The position numbers and the translations under genes were made by a program. From Mesorhizobium sp. B2-3-4 (GTDB taxonomy: Bacteria; Pseudomonadota; Alphaproteobacteria; Rhizobiales; Rhizobiaceae), in assembly GCF_006442315.1 (NCBI RefSeq), contig NZ_VFVY01000022.1, forward strand, positions 1 to 64,000: DNA of 64,000 nt. Direction: 5' to 3'. This document shows positions 17,575 to 26,570 of this stretch, piece by piece. Under the pieces are notes generated by a model that was not told the origin of the DNA, searched no databases, and saw only the letters and a list, made by a program, of their open reading frames with translations. Positions within the stretch are counted from its first letter, which is position 1, and every line of letters begins with the position of its first letter.

Positions 17575-18231
17575 GCTATCCCAGACGGCATCTGCCCCCA
17601 TGTTGCCACCTTGCAGCATGAACGGCTTTGGCTTGCGACCTTTGCCTGCCGCTATCGCTTCCATGGTTCGCCCGGACGCCACCGAGGTACCATTGTCATC
17701 AAGAATGGCAGCGCCATTTGCCTCGACGGCAAATTCGTCTCGATGCTTGATCATGAGCCAGTTGGTTCGCTTGCCCCGTTCCCGGTCATTGGCCATTCGC
17801 ACCAGCACGAAGCTGCCATGCAGCCGCTTGCCTTCAAGCCTGAACTTGAAGTCTCCCTTTGCCAGCGCCTGTTCAGGAGTCTTCTTTCCTTCGGGCTCCC
17901 AATAACCGCGGTCCCAGAGCATGACCGATCCCCCGCCATACTGGCCCTTGGGGATCGTCCCTTCGAAGTCGCCATAGTCCAGCGGATGATCTTCCACTTC
18001 GACGGCGAGCCGCTTGTCATGCGGATCCATAGAGGGACCACGCGTCACGGCCCAGGATTTGAACACACCGCCGAGCTCAAGACGCAGATCATAGTGTAGC
18101 CGCGTGGCGTCATGTTTCTGGATCACGAAGCGGCGGCGATCCGACGGTTGGACTTTGGCCTGGCCACTTGGTTCCTGCGTCTCGCGAAAGTCGCGCTTAG
18201 CTTTGTATGTGGTGAGCTTGTCATTTGCCAT
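17557..18231 (-). pseudogene. ligD: LigD, N-terminal 3'-phosphoesterase domain only
   Basis: About 220 residues from ATG 18231 (MANDKLTTYKAKRDF). The phosphoesterase domain is complete: FVIQKHDATRLHYDLRLELG, RGPSMDPHDKRLAVEVEDHP, GTIPKGQYGGGSV. It is followed by the linker typical of full LigD (SGRTMEAIAAGKGRKPKPFM) and then breaks at ADAVWDS, where ArdC sequence begins. The ATP-dependent ligase and polymerase domains, about 600 residues, are missing. Intact LigD works with Ku in bacterial non-homologous end joining. The remaining domain could still fold and process 3' ends. A weak stress-promoter variant (GGAAC-N18-TT, 18288-18264, minus strand) lies upstream. Confidence 0.85.
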
Positions 18232-18339
18232 TGCGATGCCCAAAAAAGGATTGTGGGATCAGGAATGTCTAAGACAAGCGCATGTTCCGAAAGCTCTCGG
18301 CGAAACCCTCAGAGTAGCAGAGTGTCCCCTCGCCTGACG

Positions 18340-18633
18340 TCATTGGTCCCGCTGACCGCGGATGCTCAAAATCTGCAGCGACGCACCATCCATTTGGCCG
18401 ACGAACCAGTGGTCAAGGGCCTCACGGAACAGGTTTTGCGGGACCGAAGACGCCAGAGCAAACAGCGTCATCGAAGAATGAAACTTGAGATCATCGGGCG
18501 AACCGAAAATTTCGTGGACCGACAGGTTCTTTGTTGCAAGGACTGTGCGCGTCGCGTGACAAAGGCGCGGTCCAAGAACCGAATGCGCCAAATAGGCACT
18601 CGCCTCATGGAGGGATGCAATGCCGTATAACCG
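18340..18633 (-). pseudogene. DUF1810 family protein, 5'-truncated
   Basis: The sequence RLYGIASLHEASAYLAHSVL followed by EIFGSPDDLKFHSSMTLFAL is the C-terminal two-thirds of DUF1810, small proteins of about 140 residues and unknown function. The first 45-50 residues are absent. At the break near 18630 the sequence turns into a hydrolase fragment on the other strand. No ribosome-binding site is visible. Confidence 0.75.
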
Positions 18634-18815
18634 TGCCGACACTGATGATCCAAGGCGGGTCGGACGCAGTCACATTCCCGGAGAAGACCGAAGGCAAGGA
18701 TCAATTCTTCACAGGCGGATATGAAAGGCGCGTCATTTCTGATGTCGGCCATTTTCCAACTCGCGAGGCCCCGGCCGAGGTTGCCCATCTTTTGATCGAC
18801 TTTCTGCGCGGCTAA
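18627..18815 (+). pseudogene. Alpha/beta hydrolase, C-terminal fragment
   Basis: About 62 residues: ITVPTLMIQGGSDAVTFPEK, then the final strand and helix with VISDVGHFPTREAPAEVAHL and LLIDFLRG before the stop. This is the end of an alpha/beta hydrolase, including the catalytic Asp region (GGSD) and the His (DVGHF). The nucleophile half is missing. It abuts the DUF1810 fragment head to head, so both were probably cut by one rearrangement. Confidence 0.7.
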
Positions 18816-19324
18816 GTCGATCTGCAAGTAGCGCGACATCTCGATTAGGACAGCGGTCTATTCCTCGGGAAGACGATGACCTGAGCGAAGAACTAAGCCT
18901 TCGGCCGTCGTTCCACAGCAAGAGATGCACCGGTTTCCTGCTCCCGACTCATTGGCGGATCTCGTCAGCCAATTGGTCGAGAACTTCTGTGGTCCCGACG
19001 GGGAGCCAATCCGGGAACCGTTGCTATGGATACGCGAGGGTTGCTCCCAGATGGACCGGCCGCATGCAGAGCATCTCGTGCTCTTCGAAAATTTGATCAG
19101 GTGGTCCGCGCATAGGGCGAAAACTAGGATCATCCGCGGGGTCGCTGGCGCCGTCGACGATGACCGATGAGCGTTTTCCTTTTAGGTGTTGTCCACCGCG
19201 CCACAGTGGATCCGATCTGTCGAGTACCACGACGCCCAGGGCCGGCGGCATTCCGAAGCAGGTGGGAGTGGCGGTCAGAATCACGTTCGGCTCTTTTTCG
19301 GATGAGGACCAAATTCGCACCCGG
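18816..19324. other. Stretch without a supported gene
   Basis: About 510 bp following the gene fragments. Overlapping open frames exist on both strands but none has a start signal or resembles a family known to me. It may be further debris. Confidence 0.45.
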
Positions 19325-20131
19325 CTAAGACTGTTCCTGCCCGGAATCGGAAATCCGTTCGCGCACCGAATCCCCGGCCCTGTCAACTGCAGACCTGACG
19401 ATGTCGCCGAACTGGTCGGCCATCGTGCCTGCTTGCATGTCTTGTGAGCCAGCTTCCTGCTTGATTGTCTCATAAGCTTCGGCTGCAACTTCCTTCGCCT
19501 CATCAAGACCTTTTTTCAGCGTGGCCTCGGCCTTGTTACGAAGCTTATCTCCATAGCTGCCCAGTTGCTCATCCTCCATTGCGGTGTGGGGCAGCATGGC
19601 ACCTATCGCGGCACCTATGGCGAGACCGACCGCCGCGACGGCCAACGGCTGGTCATTCAGCAGCTCCTGACCTGAGCGGCCGGCCTTTGCAGCCATGTCG
19701 CCAGTCGCCGATCGTGCACTGGCCATATTGCTCTCCAGTCTCTCGGCTGTGCTCGAAACCGTATCGCCGACGGTGCTTGCAGCGGATGAAAGCGATTCAA
19801 CAGCACCCGAGAACGCACTGCCAAAGCCGCCCGCCCGCCCTTCATCATGTTGCCCACGCGCCGAGGGACCACGGGAATTCGAGATACCGCTGCCGAACAT
19901 CAACCAAGCCAGGCCCGCGCCCACCATGGTGACCGGCAGGGGATTATCCCTGACCTGCTTTCTAAGATTGCTGAGCATGGCTGAGCTTTCTCCTCTGGAG
20001 AAGATTCCGGTGAATTCGTCCAGCAATTGTCCCGGGGTCATTTTGCCTCGAATGGATTCGGCGGTTTCCACCACCCTGGCACGCGCGGCCTCCGCGTCGC
20101 GTTCAAGTTCGGCTGCGGATTTCCCGTTCAT
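19325..20131 (-). CDS. DUF3618 membrane-associated stress protein
   Basis: 268 residues from ATG 20131. The N-terminus has the DUF3618 pattern (SAAELERDAEAARARVVETAESIRGKMTPGQLLDE), followed by a hydrophobic stretch (LPVTMVGAGLAWLMFGSG), a long Ser/Ala-rich helical region, and a glycine-zipper-like segment (VAAVGLAIGAAIGAMLP). The C-terminus is amphipathic. DUF3618 proteins occur with holin-like YqjE and YqjD/ElaB-like proteins in rhizobial stress operons; the molecular role is unknown. It overlaps the upstream gene by 4 nt and is the last gene of a four-gene leftward operon. Confidence 0.85.
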   Translation of the reverse strand: MNGKSAAELERDAEAARARVVETAESIRGKMTPGQLLDEFTGIFSRGESSAMLSNLRKQVRDNPLPVTMVGAGLAWLMFGSGISNSRGPSARGQHDEGRAGGFGSAFSGAVESLSSAASTVGDTVSSTAERLESNMASARSATGDMAAKAGRSGQELLNDQPLAVAAVGLAIGAAIGAMLPHTAMEDEQLGSYGDKLRNKAEATLKKGLDEAKEVAAEAYETIKQEAGSQDMQAGTMADQFGDIVRSAVDRAGDSVRERISDSGQEQS

Positions 20132-20520
20132 CTTACTTGCTCCTTGATCACACTCGCGTCGCGCCTGAGTTGTTCCTGGGTTCGATCAGGAGTGAGTTCG
20201 GAAGGCGCCATGCTCGCCATCCCGTTTCGCAGCAGGATGGCGCCGAGAATTGCCACGACCCCGCCTACCAACAGGGAGGACCAGCCGGCGCCTAGCCCCG
20301 CCCGCGTCAAGGCGATGACGAGTGCCTGCAGCAGCACGAGTAGCGCCGCGAGTAGGCAGATCGCACCGCCCAGCACCTCGGCGGCGCCCGTTCCAGCCTT
20401 GGAAAGCTTCTCGGACAGCTCTGCGCGCAAGAGCCTGGTTTCGGTCTGCACCAGCGTGGTGGCGTGGTGGGCCAAATCAGTCACCAGGGTCGCGAGGCTG
20501 GGATTGTCTTGCGTGTTCAT
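20128..20520 (-). CDS. Holin-like / YqjE-type membrane protein
   Basis: 130 residues. The N-terminus is a helix (LVTDLAHHATTLVQTETRLLRAELSEKL) of the kind found in the Phage_holin_3_6/YqjE family. Two membrane segments follow, near residues 50-72 and 80-98. The family name is historical: these proteins sit in the inner membrane and are not known to act in lysis here. It overlaps both neighbours by 4 nt (20128-20131 and 20517-20520), so the three proteins are translationally coupled. Confidence 0.85.
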   Translation of the reverse strand: MNTQDNPSLATLVTDLAHHATTLVQTETRLLRAELSEKLSKAGTGAAEVLGGAICLLAALLVLLQALVIALTRAGLGAGWSSLLVGGVVAILGAILLRNGMASMAPSELTPDRTQEQLRRDASVIKEQVR

Positions 20521-21128
20521 CGTTCTTGCTCCGCATGCTGCTCGGCGACATCGTCGCTGATACGGTCATCTCCCCAAGACCCGTCAGCCGACTGGTCAGC
20601 TGGTTGAGCAGTCTGCGAGTCGGTCTCTCCCGACGCATCCTGAGGTGCTACCCGGCTTTCTGGCGGAGAAGCCTTGATAAATCGGCCGAGGGCCAGTCCT
20701 GCCAACACCGACCCAGCAAGAAGGACACCCGGATTTTGGCGGCCGAAGGACTGCACATCCTCAAGGACCTGTCCGAACGGCTTGTGCTTCAACGAGGACG
20801 AAAGCCGCTCCAGACCACCGGCGGCGTCCAGAGAAAATTTCGAAGCGGTCCTTTCATCGTTGTTGGCCAGGTGATCGCTGGCCGCGCGCAGCGCACCACT
20901 CAATGCCGCAAGGCTCGATGCGATGTCGCGCTGCGCCGCCTCCGCCTTGTCGGAGATGACCTGCGTGGCTTCTGTTGCGTAGTCGCCGGCCTTGCTGGCC
21001 ACTTCGTCGCGAGCATCGTGAAGCAATTCGCTTGCACGTTGTTTCTCTCGAAGAAGCGTGTCTGAAACTTCGCTCTTCACCTTATCAAATTCAGTGGGCT
21101 GCAAGCCTTGGCCATCATCATGCTGCAT
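20517..21128 (-). CDS. Nutrient-deprivation-induced-type protein (Ndi/YqjD-like)
   Basis: 203 residues from ATG 21128, with AGGTG just before the start. It is mostly alpha-helical and Ala/Glu/Lys-rich (SEVSDTLLREKQRASELLHD, then a long helix), with one membrane anchor near residues 140-155 (PGVLLAGSVLAGLALGRFI) and a disordered acidic tail. This matches rhizobial proteins annotated as nutrient-deprivation-induced and resembles E. coli YqjD/ElaB, which tether to the inner membrane in stationary phase. It starts 7 nt after the 24-residue peptide gene. Confidence 0.75.
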   Translation of the reverse strand: MQHDDGQGLQPTEFDKVKSEVSDTLLREKQRASELLHDARDEVASKAGDYATEATQVISDKAEAAQRDIASSLAALSGALRAASDHLANNDERTASKFSLDAAGGLERLSSSLKHKPFGQVLEDVQSFGRQNPGVLLAGSVLAGLALGRFIKASPPESRVAPQDASGETDSQTAQPADQSADGSWGDDRISDDVAEQHAEQER

Positions 21129-21135
21129 GGGTCAC

Positions 21136-21210
21136 CTAGTGAAAACCGAGAAAGGAGAGGACCGCGAGCACGACAACGATGAGACCGATGAGATAAATGA
21201 CACTGTTCAT
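21136..21210 (-). CDS. 24-residue membrane peptide heading the envelope-stress operon
   Basis: ATG 21210 is preceded by GGAGG nine nt upstream and the frame ends at TAG 21136. The product is one hydrophobic helix, MNSVIYLIGLIVVVLAVLSF ending LGFH. The stop lies 7 nt before the ATG of the Ndi-like gene. Very similar peptides of 25-35 residues are present in other rhizobial genomes in my recollection, but without a name. The ribosome-binding site, the coupling and a stress-type promoter at 21258-21234 all support it. Confidence 0.65.
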   Translation of the reverse strand: MNSVIYLIGLIVVVLAVLSFLGFH

Positions 21211-21233
21211 GAACTCGTTCCTCCGTACTCCCG

Positions 21234-21258
21234 AACTTCGATTGGCCAGAGATGTTCC
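21234..21258 (-). promoter_or_regulatory. EcfG/RpoE2-type promoter motif
   Basis: On the minus strand, GGAAC 21258-21254, 17 nt, GTT 21236-21234, preceded by A. The start of the 24-residue peptide gene lies 24 bp downstream of the -10 element, so it would drive the four-gene stress operon. Confidence 0.65.
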
Positions 21259-22412
21259 ATGAGCAAGGTGCATTTGCGATGGGCGCTCATTCGACGCGTG
21301 TCGTCAGCAACACCGCAGATCAAGAATGGCGGCCTGTCCCGCCGAGTGCTGCGGGCCAGGCAATGGACCGCAATTGCGCTGGATACCCCGTTCGACGCCT
21401 CAGGCAGCGCTACTGATGCCGCGATCGCTGCCTCAGCGACCTGGCGATGCCGGCGTATAGCTATGTCTTTCTGTCGAACAGGCGGGTGGGCCACATTGGC
21501 CTGCGTTTCCTCGATAGCTCCGACGGGATTTTGTCCGGCCTGCTCAATGCCTCTGCCGTTGTTCAGCCGAAGATCTGCGATCCCGGCTGCATCCAGCCCG
21601 GCGCGCGCCTGCAGCAAACGCGCTAGTTCCGAGCGCAGCCCGTCTCCCTTGCGCCGGAAAGCAGGGATCCCCGTCGTCGGGTACCGCGGACTTTCCTCGT
21701 CTGGTCTCCTCGAAATCGACCGATAGCAACTATGTTGCGCTGCCGTCGCGAACCCCACACCGGCCCGCCCTCCCGCGGATGCAGAGGCACATCGTTGACC
21801 GAGATCGATCGCCGACCGGTGTGCCTAATCATGGGCACCCCCAATCTTGGGTGTTTTGCTGGCGTTTCGCACGCCGACTCATCATGGTTTTTGAATATCT
21901 ATACGCTTGTCCGGCGCCGGCCGGCCTGTCGGGAAAAGGATTGCTCTGGCGGCTGTATCCGTCTGCCGCGCCTCCGAACACAAGCACTGGACCATCATCT
22001 GCATGGCGCAGCCGAGGGGCGCCGCATCATCGGGCCGAGGTGCGGGTCGGGCAAGATTATCGTCACCGCGTTTTTTCCCTTCCTTCGCCGAGAGACTCGA
22101 TCACGTCGTCCTCCGGCGCGGTGTGTACTGCTGTATCGAGCACCTGCATCTTCACCCGCAAGCATCCCGAGACGGCTCTGCAGTTGGCGGAGAAATGCGA
22201 GCCGGGAGACTCTCGGACCGAAGGGCCGAGGCGGCGGCGTCATTTAGGTCCCTAGAGGATGCCGAGCTCGCGGTGGCGGACGCATGTTCCCTCGTTCCGC
22301 ACGAGCAAACACTTGACTGGGACCTCGTACCGGAACGTCTGGCATCAGCGGATCTTAAGGCGCACGACAATAGCCGTTCGGGCGAACGCGGATGCTGAAT
22401 GGCTGCCTGGGA
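21259..22412. other. 1.15-kb stretch without a supported gene
   Basis: Several overlapping open frames of 70-180 codons run on both strands (for example plus 21779-22255 and minus 21211-21758). They are Arg/Ser/Pro-rich in the way non-coding GC-rich frames are, lack ribosome-binding sites, and match no family I know. It may be decayed sequence. Confidence 0.45.
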
Positions 22413-23330
22413 TCATGCAACCTTTGAAAACAGAGCGACGTCACATTTGGCCAAACCGTAGCGCCACCGATGGTCGGTCGTAGCGACCCGGCTCTGGTAA
22501 AACAATGAAAGCTGGCTGCCTTCGATCATCACTGTCGAATGGCCGTTCTCTCCAGGTTGGCCTGGTTCCAGCACCGGGCCAATCGAGACGTAAGGCCCGC
22601 CAACCTCATCGGCGATGGCAAAAAACACCCGTTGCCGGTTTCCCCTCAAGCCATTCGGAAGAAAGCAAGTGGCATTGAGAAGCACTCGGCCGTCAGGCAA
22701 CTCGATCAGTTGCGCGCCCTCGATGCCCCATTCGTAGTCGGGATCATCTCTGGTGTTGTGGTGAGGGACCTCATTGTGGTCAAGGATCTTGCCGATCCGC
22801 TTCCAGGGACCGAACCAGGAGTCGGACTGGCTGCGCGCCAGATAAACGTCGGGCTGCGGGACCCTGGTGAATTTTGGCATGGCCGAATAGACCAGGTAGC
22901 GCCCACCGCCGATGACTGCGGGATGCGGATCGTAAATGCCGTCCTCCTCCGTGTCCGGGATGGCGAGAATAGCCGGGCTGAGCACCACCCAATGGAACCC
23001 GTCGTTGGAAACCGCATGTTCGCAGCGGCCCCCGGACCTCATGAACTCAGTCTGGATGAACATGTGGAAGACGCCGCACTCGTGGATAACTCCGGGAGCC
23101 GCGACACCCGTGCCGTTGATGGGGAGTTCTATAGGTTCATGTTCGGCCCACGGCCCATAAAGATCCGGCGCTGTTGCATGCAGGATCCTCCACGTCTCGG
23201 TGGTGACGGTGCCGCTTGATCCGAAGACGTGCCACAGAGTGCCATCGAAGACAGGACACGGGTCCTTGAGATCATCCACGCTCAGTGGATGAAACAGCGG
23301 AAAGACGTTGCTGTCAAAGTCGATCTTCAT
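22413..23330 (-). CDS. Five-bladed beta-propeller glycosidase (GH43/GH130-like)
   Basis: 305 residues from ATG 23330 (MKIDFDSNVFPLFHP). The blades show the acidic pattern of the GH43/32/68/130 superfamily: an Asp early in VDDLKDPCPVFDGTLWHVF, DGIYDPHPAVIGGGRYLVYS in the middle, and WGIEGAQLIELPDGRVLLNA with a Glu later. There is no signal peptide, so the enzyme is probably cytoplasmic. The substrate is unknown; the neighbouring glycosyltransferase and UDP-galactopyranose mutase suggest galactose-type glycans, but they are on the other strand. Confidence 0.75.
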   Translation of the reverse strand: MKIDFDSNVFPLFHPLSVDDLKDPCPVFDGTLWHVFGSSGTVTTETWRILHATAPDLYGPWAEHEPIELPINGTGVAAPGVIHECGVFHMFIQTEFMRSGGRCEHAVSNDGFHWVVLSPAILAIPDTEEDGIYDPHPAVIGGGRYLVYSAMPKFTRVPQPDVYLARSQSDSWFGPWKRIGKILDHNEVPHHNTRDDPDYEWGIEGAQLIELPDGRVLLNATCFLPNGLRGNRQRVFFAIADEVGGPYVSIGPVLEPGQPGENGHSTVMIEGSQLSLFYQSRVATTDHRWRYGLAKCDVALFSKVA

Positions 23331-23685
23331 ATCAGCCCCGGAAACCGCCTGGCACTCGCTCTTGCGCGGCGAGGCAGGCGAATCAATTGATCTGCTGCAC
23401 ATTTTATAGCCGACGAGTTCAACTCAAATGCGGCAAGGCGGTTCTCCCCGGCAATTCCCTTTGCTCGACACGCTTTCACCTACGCTGGAGCTCCACAGCC
23501 GCTTTACCAGCCAACCTGATCTCCGCTTCGCTGGGCGAAGACTGGCTATCCATCCCACCTTGGAACAACTCACCTGATTGAGAGTTAGGAGCGCTACCGA
23601 AGTTTATTTCTCCTCGATCGCGATTAACAAACGTTAATCGCGACCTAAATAACTATAAATGAATATCAATTAGAGGAATACGTCA
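23331..23685. other. Divergent intergenic region between glycosidase and glycosyltransferase genes
   Basis: About 355 bp. It holds the stress-type promoter motif at 23562-23586 and an AT-rich leader before the glycosyltransferase. No coding potential was seen. Confidence 0.5.
23562..23586 (+). promoter_or_regulatory. EcfG/RpoE2-type promoter motif
   Basis: GGAAC 23562-23566 and GTT 23584-23586, preceded by A. It lies 100 bp before the glycosyltransferase ATG and would serve that gene, glf and the ferritin-like gene. Confidence 0.6.
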
Positions 23686-24858
23686 ATGGAAGCAGCCTTT
23701 GGCCGGGTGACCGATAGTAAAAATGTCCCTATCGAAAGTCTTTTGATCTGCTTTTCCCATTTGCGATGGAATTTCGTTCATCAACGTCCGCAACATCTCC
23801 TCACTCTCGCTTCCGGGCATAACAGGGTAGTCTACTTTGAAGAACCTGTTTTCGAAGAACTGTCTCAGCCGCTGCTGCGGACCAGCGAGGCATCGCCAGA
23901 CATTCTGGTTGTGACGCCAGTGCTGCCGCTTGGCATGTCATCTGCCAAAGCAGATGCCGTCCAGTGGAGATTTGTTCAGCAGACCATAGCTTCTATGCCG
24001 TACGGCCGGCTGATCGCTTGGTACTACACGCCGATGGCTCTTCGCTTCACGGAGTACCTCGACCCAGACATATGCGTCTATGACTGCATGGACGAACTCT
24101 CCGCGTTCAAGAATGCGCCTCCCGAACTGGGTCAGATGGAAAAGGCCCTCCTGCGCCGCGCCGATGTGGTTTTTACCGGTGGGCTAAGTCTCTTCGAGAC
24201 CAAGCGTCATCTGCATCATGCGATCTTTCCCTTTCCGAGCAGCATCGATGTGAGGCACTTCCACACCGCAAGACGGCCAGGAAAGGACCCAACCGATCAG
24301 GCCGACATTCCATCCCCGAGGGTTGGGTATTTCGGCGTTATCGACGAGCGGCTGGACGTCGATCTCGTGGCACTGGCGGCAAAGACCATGCCGGACGTGC
24401 ATTTCATCATGCTCGGCCCGGTCGTCAAGATCGACCCTGCAAGCCTGCCTAAGGCCGAAAACCTGCACTGGCTGGGCCCGAAAGCCTACTGCGATCTACC
24501 CGACTATTTGCGCCATTGGGACGCCGGATGGATGCCGTTTGCACTCAATGAGGCGACCCGTTTCATAAGCCCGACCAAGACGCCCGAATTCCTCGCGGCG
24601 GGTCTGCCTGTGGTCTCGACGGCGATCGTCGATGTCGTGCGCAGTTACGGCGCCGCCGGGCTGGTGGAAATCGCCGACTGCGACGATCTGGAAGACAAGC
24701 TGCGCTCGGTTCTTTCACGACCGCGGCAGATGCTCCTGCAGCAAGTCGACGCCTATCTCCACGACATGTCCTGGCAGAAAACGTGGACTGCCATGGCCGA
24801 TCACATCGAGGGCGCCTATCAACGCAAGAAGGTCGTCCCGCTTCGCAGGAGAGCATAG
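23686..24858 (+). CDS. GT-B fold glycosyltransferase
   Basis: 390 residues. The N-terminus has SLLICFSHLRWNFVHQRPQH, typical of bacterial glycosyltransferases that read a sugar nucleotide in a Rossmann fold (the start of TuaH/GT4-like proteins). The middle has CVYDCMDELSAF and the C-terminal half has a GT4-type donor site: VGYFGVIDERLDVDLV, LGPKAYCDLPDYLRHWDAGW and FISPTKTPEFLAAGLPVVST. No membrane segment is present. With the next gene supplying UDP-galactofuranose, it may transfer galactofuranose or a related sugar to a surface glycan; the specificity is inferred. Confidence 0.8.
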   Translation: MEAAFGRVTDSKNVPIESLLICFSHLRWNFVHQRPQHLLTLASGHNRVVYFEEPVFEELSQPLLRTSEASPDILVVTPVLPLGMSSAKADAVQWRFVQQTIASMPYGRLIAWYYTPMALRFTEYLDPDICVYDCMDELSAFKNAPPELGQMEKALLRRADVVFTGGLSLFETKRHLHHAIFPFPSSIDVRHFHTARRPGKDPTDQADIPSPRVGYFGVIDERLDVDLVALAAKTMPDVHFIMLGPVVKIDPASLPKAENLHWLGPKAYCDLPDYLRHWDAGWMPFALNEATRFISPTKTPEFLAAGLPVVSTAIVDVVRSYGAAGLVEIADCDDLEDKLRSVLSRPRQMLLQQVDAYLHDMSWQKTWTAMADHIEGAYQRKKVVPLRRRA

Positions 24859-24860
24859 CC

Positions 24861-26003
24861 ATGTTCGACTGGCTGATCGTCGGCGCAGGGTTTGCCGGTA
24901 GCGTGCTTGCCGAAAGGATAGCGTCGCAGCGTCACGAAAGCGTTCTCCTGATCGACCGCCGCAGTCATGTCGGGGGCAACGCCTATGATTGCTACAATGA
25001 AGCCGGCATCCTTATTCATCGCTACGGGCCGCACATCTTCCACACCAACAGCCAGGCCATCGTCGATTACCTGTCTCAATTCACCGAGTGGCGGCCATAC
25101 GAACACAGGGTGCTGGCTGCGGTGGACGGGAAGCTCGTTCCCATCCCGATTAATCTCGACACGATTAACCGCCTTTACGGGCTGGACCTGACCTCAACGC
25201 AGCTGGAGGATTTCTTCGCCTCGCGACGCGAGACGGTAGAGGACGTCCGCACGGCCGAGGACGTTGTCGTCAGCACCGTGGGGCGCGAGCTCTATGAAAA
25301 GTTCTTCCGCGGCTACACGAGGAAGCAATGGGGCGTCGATCCCAGCCAACTGAGCAAATCGGTGACGGCACGAGTGCCGACCAGGACCAACCGTGACGAC
25401 CGCTATTTCAGCGATAGCTTCCAGAAGATGCCGGCCGGCGGGTACACGCGCATGTTCGAACGCATGCTCGATCAGCCGAACATCAAAATCATGCTGCGGA
25501 CCGATTTCCGGGAAATTCGTGATCAGATACCGTTCAGACGCATCATTTATACCGGCCCGATCGACGAATATTTCGGCTGGCAGCTTGGGCATCTTCCCTA
25601 CCGCTCGCTCCGTTTCGAGCACGTTACCCTGGACCGCGACGAGTTTCAGCCGGTTGCCGTCGTCAATTATCCCCAGACGGAAGATTACACGCGCATTACC
25701 GAGTACAAACATCTGACCGGCCAGCAGAGCTCGCGTACCAGCCTGACCTACGAATACCCCACGGACATCGGCGACCCCTACTATCCGGTCCTGCGGGCTG
25801 AAAACGAAGTGCTCTACAAGCGCTATGAAGCACTCGCGGCAAGCTGCCCCGACGTGTGGTTTGTCGGTCGGCTTGCAACTTACCGCTACTACAACATGGA
25901 CCAGGTGGTCGGACAGGCTCTGGCCACATTCGCGCGCATCCAAAAAAGCGTCCCGGCCTGGGCGCGCACAGAGGGGCCGTTGTTGGCCGAGCCGGGAAGA
26001 TAG
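24861..26003 (+). CDS. glf: UDP-galactopyranose mutase
   Basis: 380 residues from ATG 24861, 2 nt after the previous stop, with AGGAG inside its end. It converts UDP-galactopyranose to UDP-galactofuranose, with reduced FAD forming the covalent intermediate. Motifs: FAD-binding IVGAGFAGSVLAERIA, RYGPHIFHTNSQ, GYTRKQWGVDPSQL in the substrate domain, and the C-terminal LATYRYYNMDQVVGQALA. Length matches the family (370-390). Coupling to the glycosyltransferase suggests galactofuranose-containing polysaccharide, possibly made under stress given the upstream promoter motif. Confidence 0.93.
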   Translation: MFDWLIVGAGFAGSVLAERIASQRHESVLLIDRRSHVGGNAYDCYNEAGILIHRYGPHIFHTNSQAIVDYLSQFTEWRPYEHRVLAAVDGKLVPIPINLDTINRLYGLDLTSTQLEDFFASRRETVEDVRTAEDVVVSTVGRELYEKFFRGYTRKQWGVDPSQLSKSVTARVPTRTNRDDRYFSDSFQKMPAGGYTRMFERMLDQPNIKIMLRTDFREIRDQIPFRRIIYTGPIDEYFGWQLGHLPYRSLRFEHVTLDRDEFQPVAVVNYPQTEDYTRITEYKHLTGQQSSRTSLTYEYPTDIGDPYYPVLRAENEVLYKRYEALAASCPDVWFVGRLATYRYYNMDQVVGQALATFARIQKSVPAWARTEGPLLAEPGR

Positions 26004-26048
26004 GTTTCGAAGCGGGAGATCGGGCGGGAATCAGAAAGGAGAAATGCA

Positions 26049-26570
26049 ATGGACACGCACTTCAACTCGGAAAGCCGAGAAATATTCATCGTTGGGTTGC
26101 GCAACGCGCACGCTATGGAAAATCAGGCGCTGTCGATCATGAAGCCTCAGGTCGAGCGCATAGAGAACTATCCGGAGGTGGCCGATCGCTTGCGCCGGCA
26201 CATTCAGGAAACCGAAGGCCAGATCACAAGACTCGAGTCCGTCCTGGAGGGCCTCGATGAGGAGCACTCCACTGTGAAGGACACTGCCTTGTCCATGCTT
26301 GGCAGCGTTGCAGCTATGGGCCATTCGATGGCCGGCGACGAGATCATCAAGAACAGCCTGGCGAATTTTGCGTTCGAGAACTACGAGATTGCTGCTTACA
26401 ATTCTCTGCTGGTACTCGCCGAGGCCGGGGGCTTCCAGGATGCTGAAGAGGCCCTTAAGCAGAATCTGAGCGAGGAGGAAGCGATGGCCGATTGGCTCAA
26501 GGAAAACCTGGGTGAGGTCACGATGCGGTATGCCAAGCTGCGAGAGGCCGGGGCGACCGCAAAAAGCTGA
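26049..26570 (+). CDS. YciE/YciF-type ferritin-like protein (DUF892)
   Basis: 173 residues with AAGGAG upstream of ATG 26049. It is all-helical with the DUF892 pattern: SREIFIVGLRNAHAMENQAL, the Glu/His-bearing HIQETEGQITRLESVLE, then NFAFENYEIAAYNSLLVLAE. Glu and His residues of the four-helix bundle are placed for a di-iron site. The family is induced by osmotic and general stress in enterobacteria and rhizobia; its reaction is not established. It lies 45 nt after glf on the same strand. Confidence 0.9.
   Translation: MDTHFNSESREIFIVGLRNAHAMENQALSIMKPQVERIENYPEVADRLRRHIQETEGQITRLESVLEGLDEEHSTVKDTALSMLGSVAAMGHSMAGDEIIKNSLANFAFENYEIAAYNSLLVLAEAGGFQDAEEALKQNLSEEEAMADWLKENLGEVTMRYAKLREAGATAKS

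Noticed and set aside
19024..19506. 160-codon minus-strand frame overlapping the DUF3618 gene
   Set aside because: Overlaps a well-supported gene in another frame and has no ribosome-binding site; the part outside could not be linked to any family.
21259..22412. Several 70-180 codon frames as possible hypothetical genes
   Set aside because: No start signals, Arg/Ser/Pro-rich composition, overlapping each other on both strands, no family resemblance.
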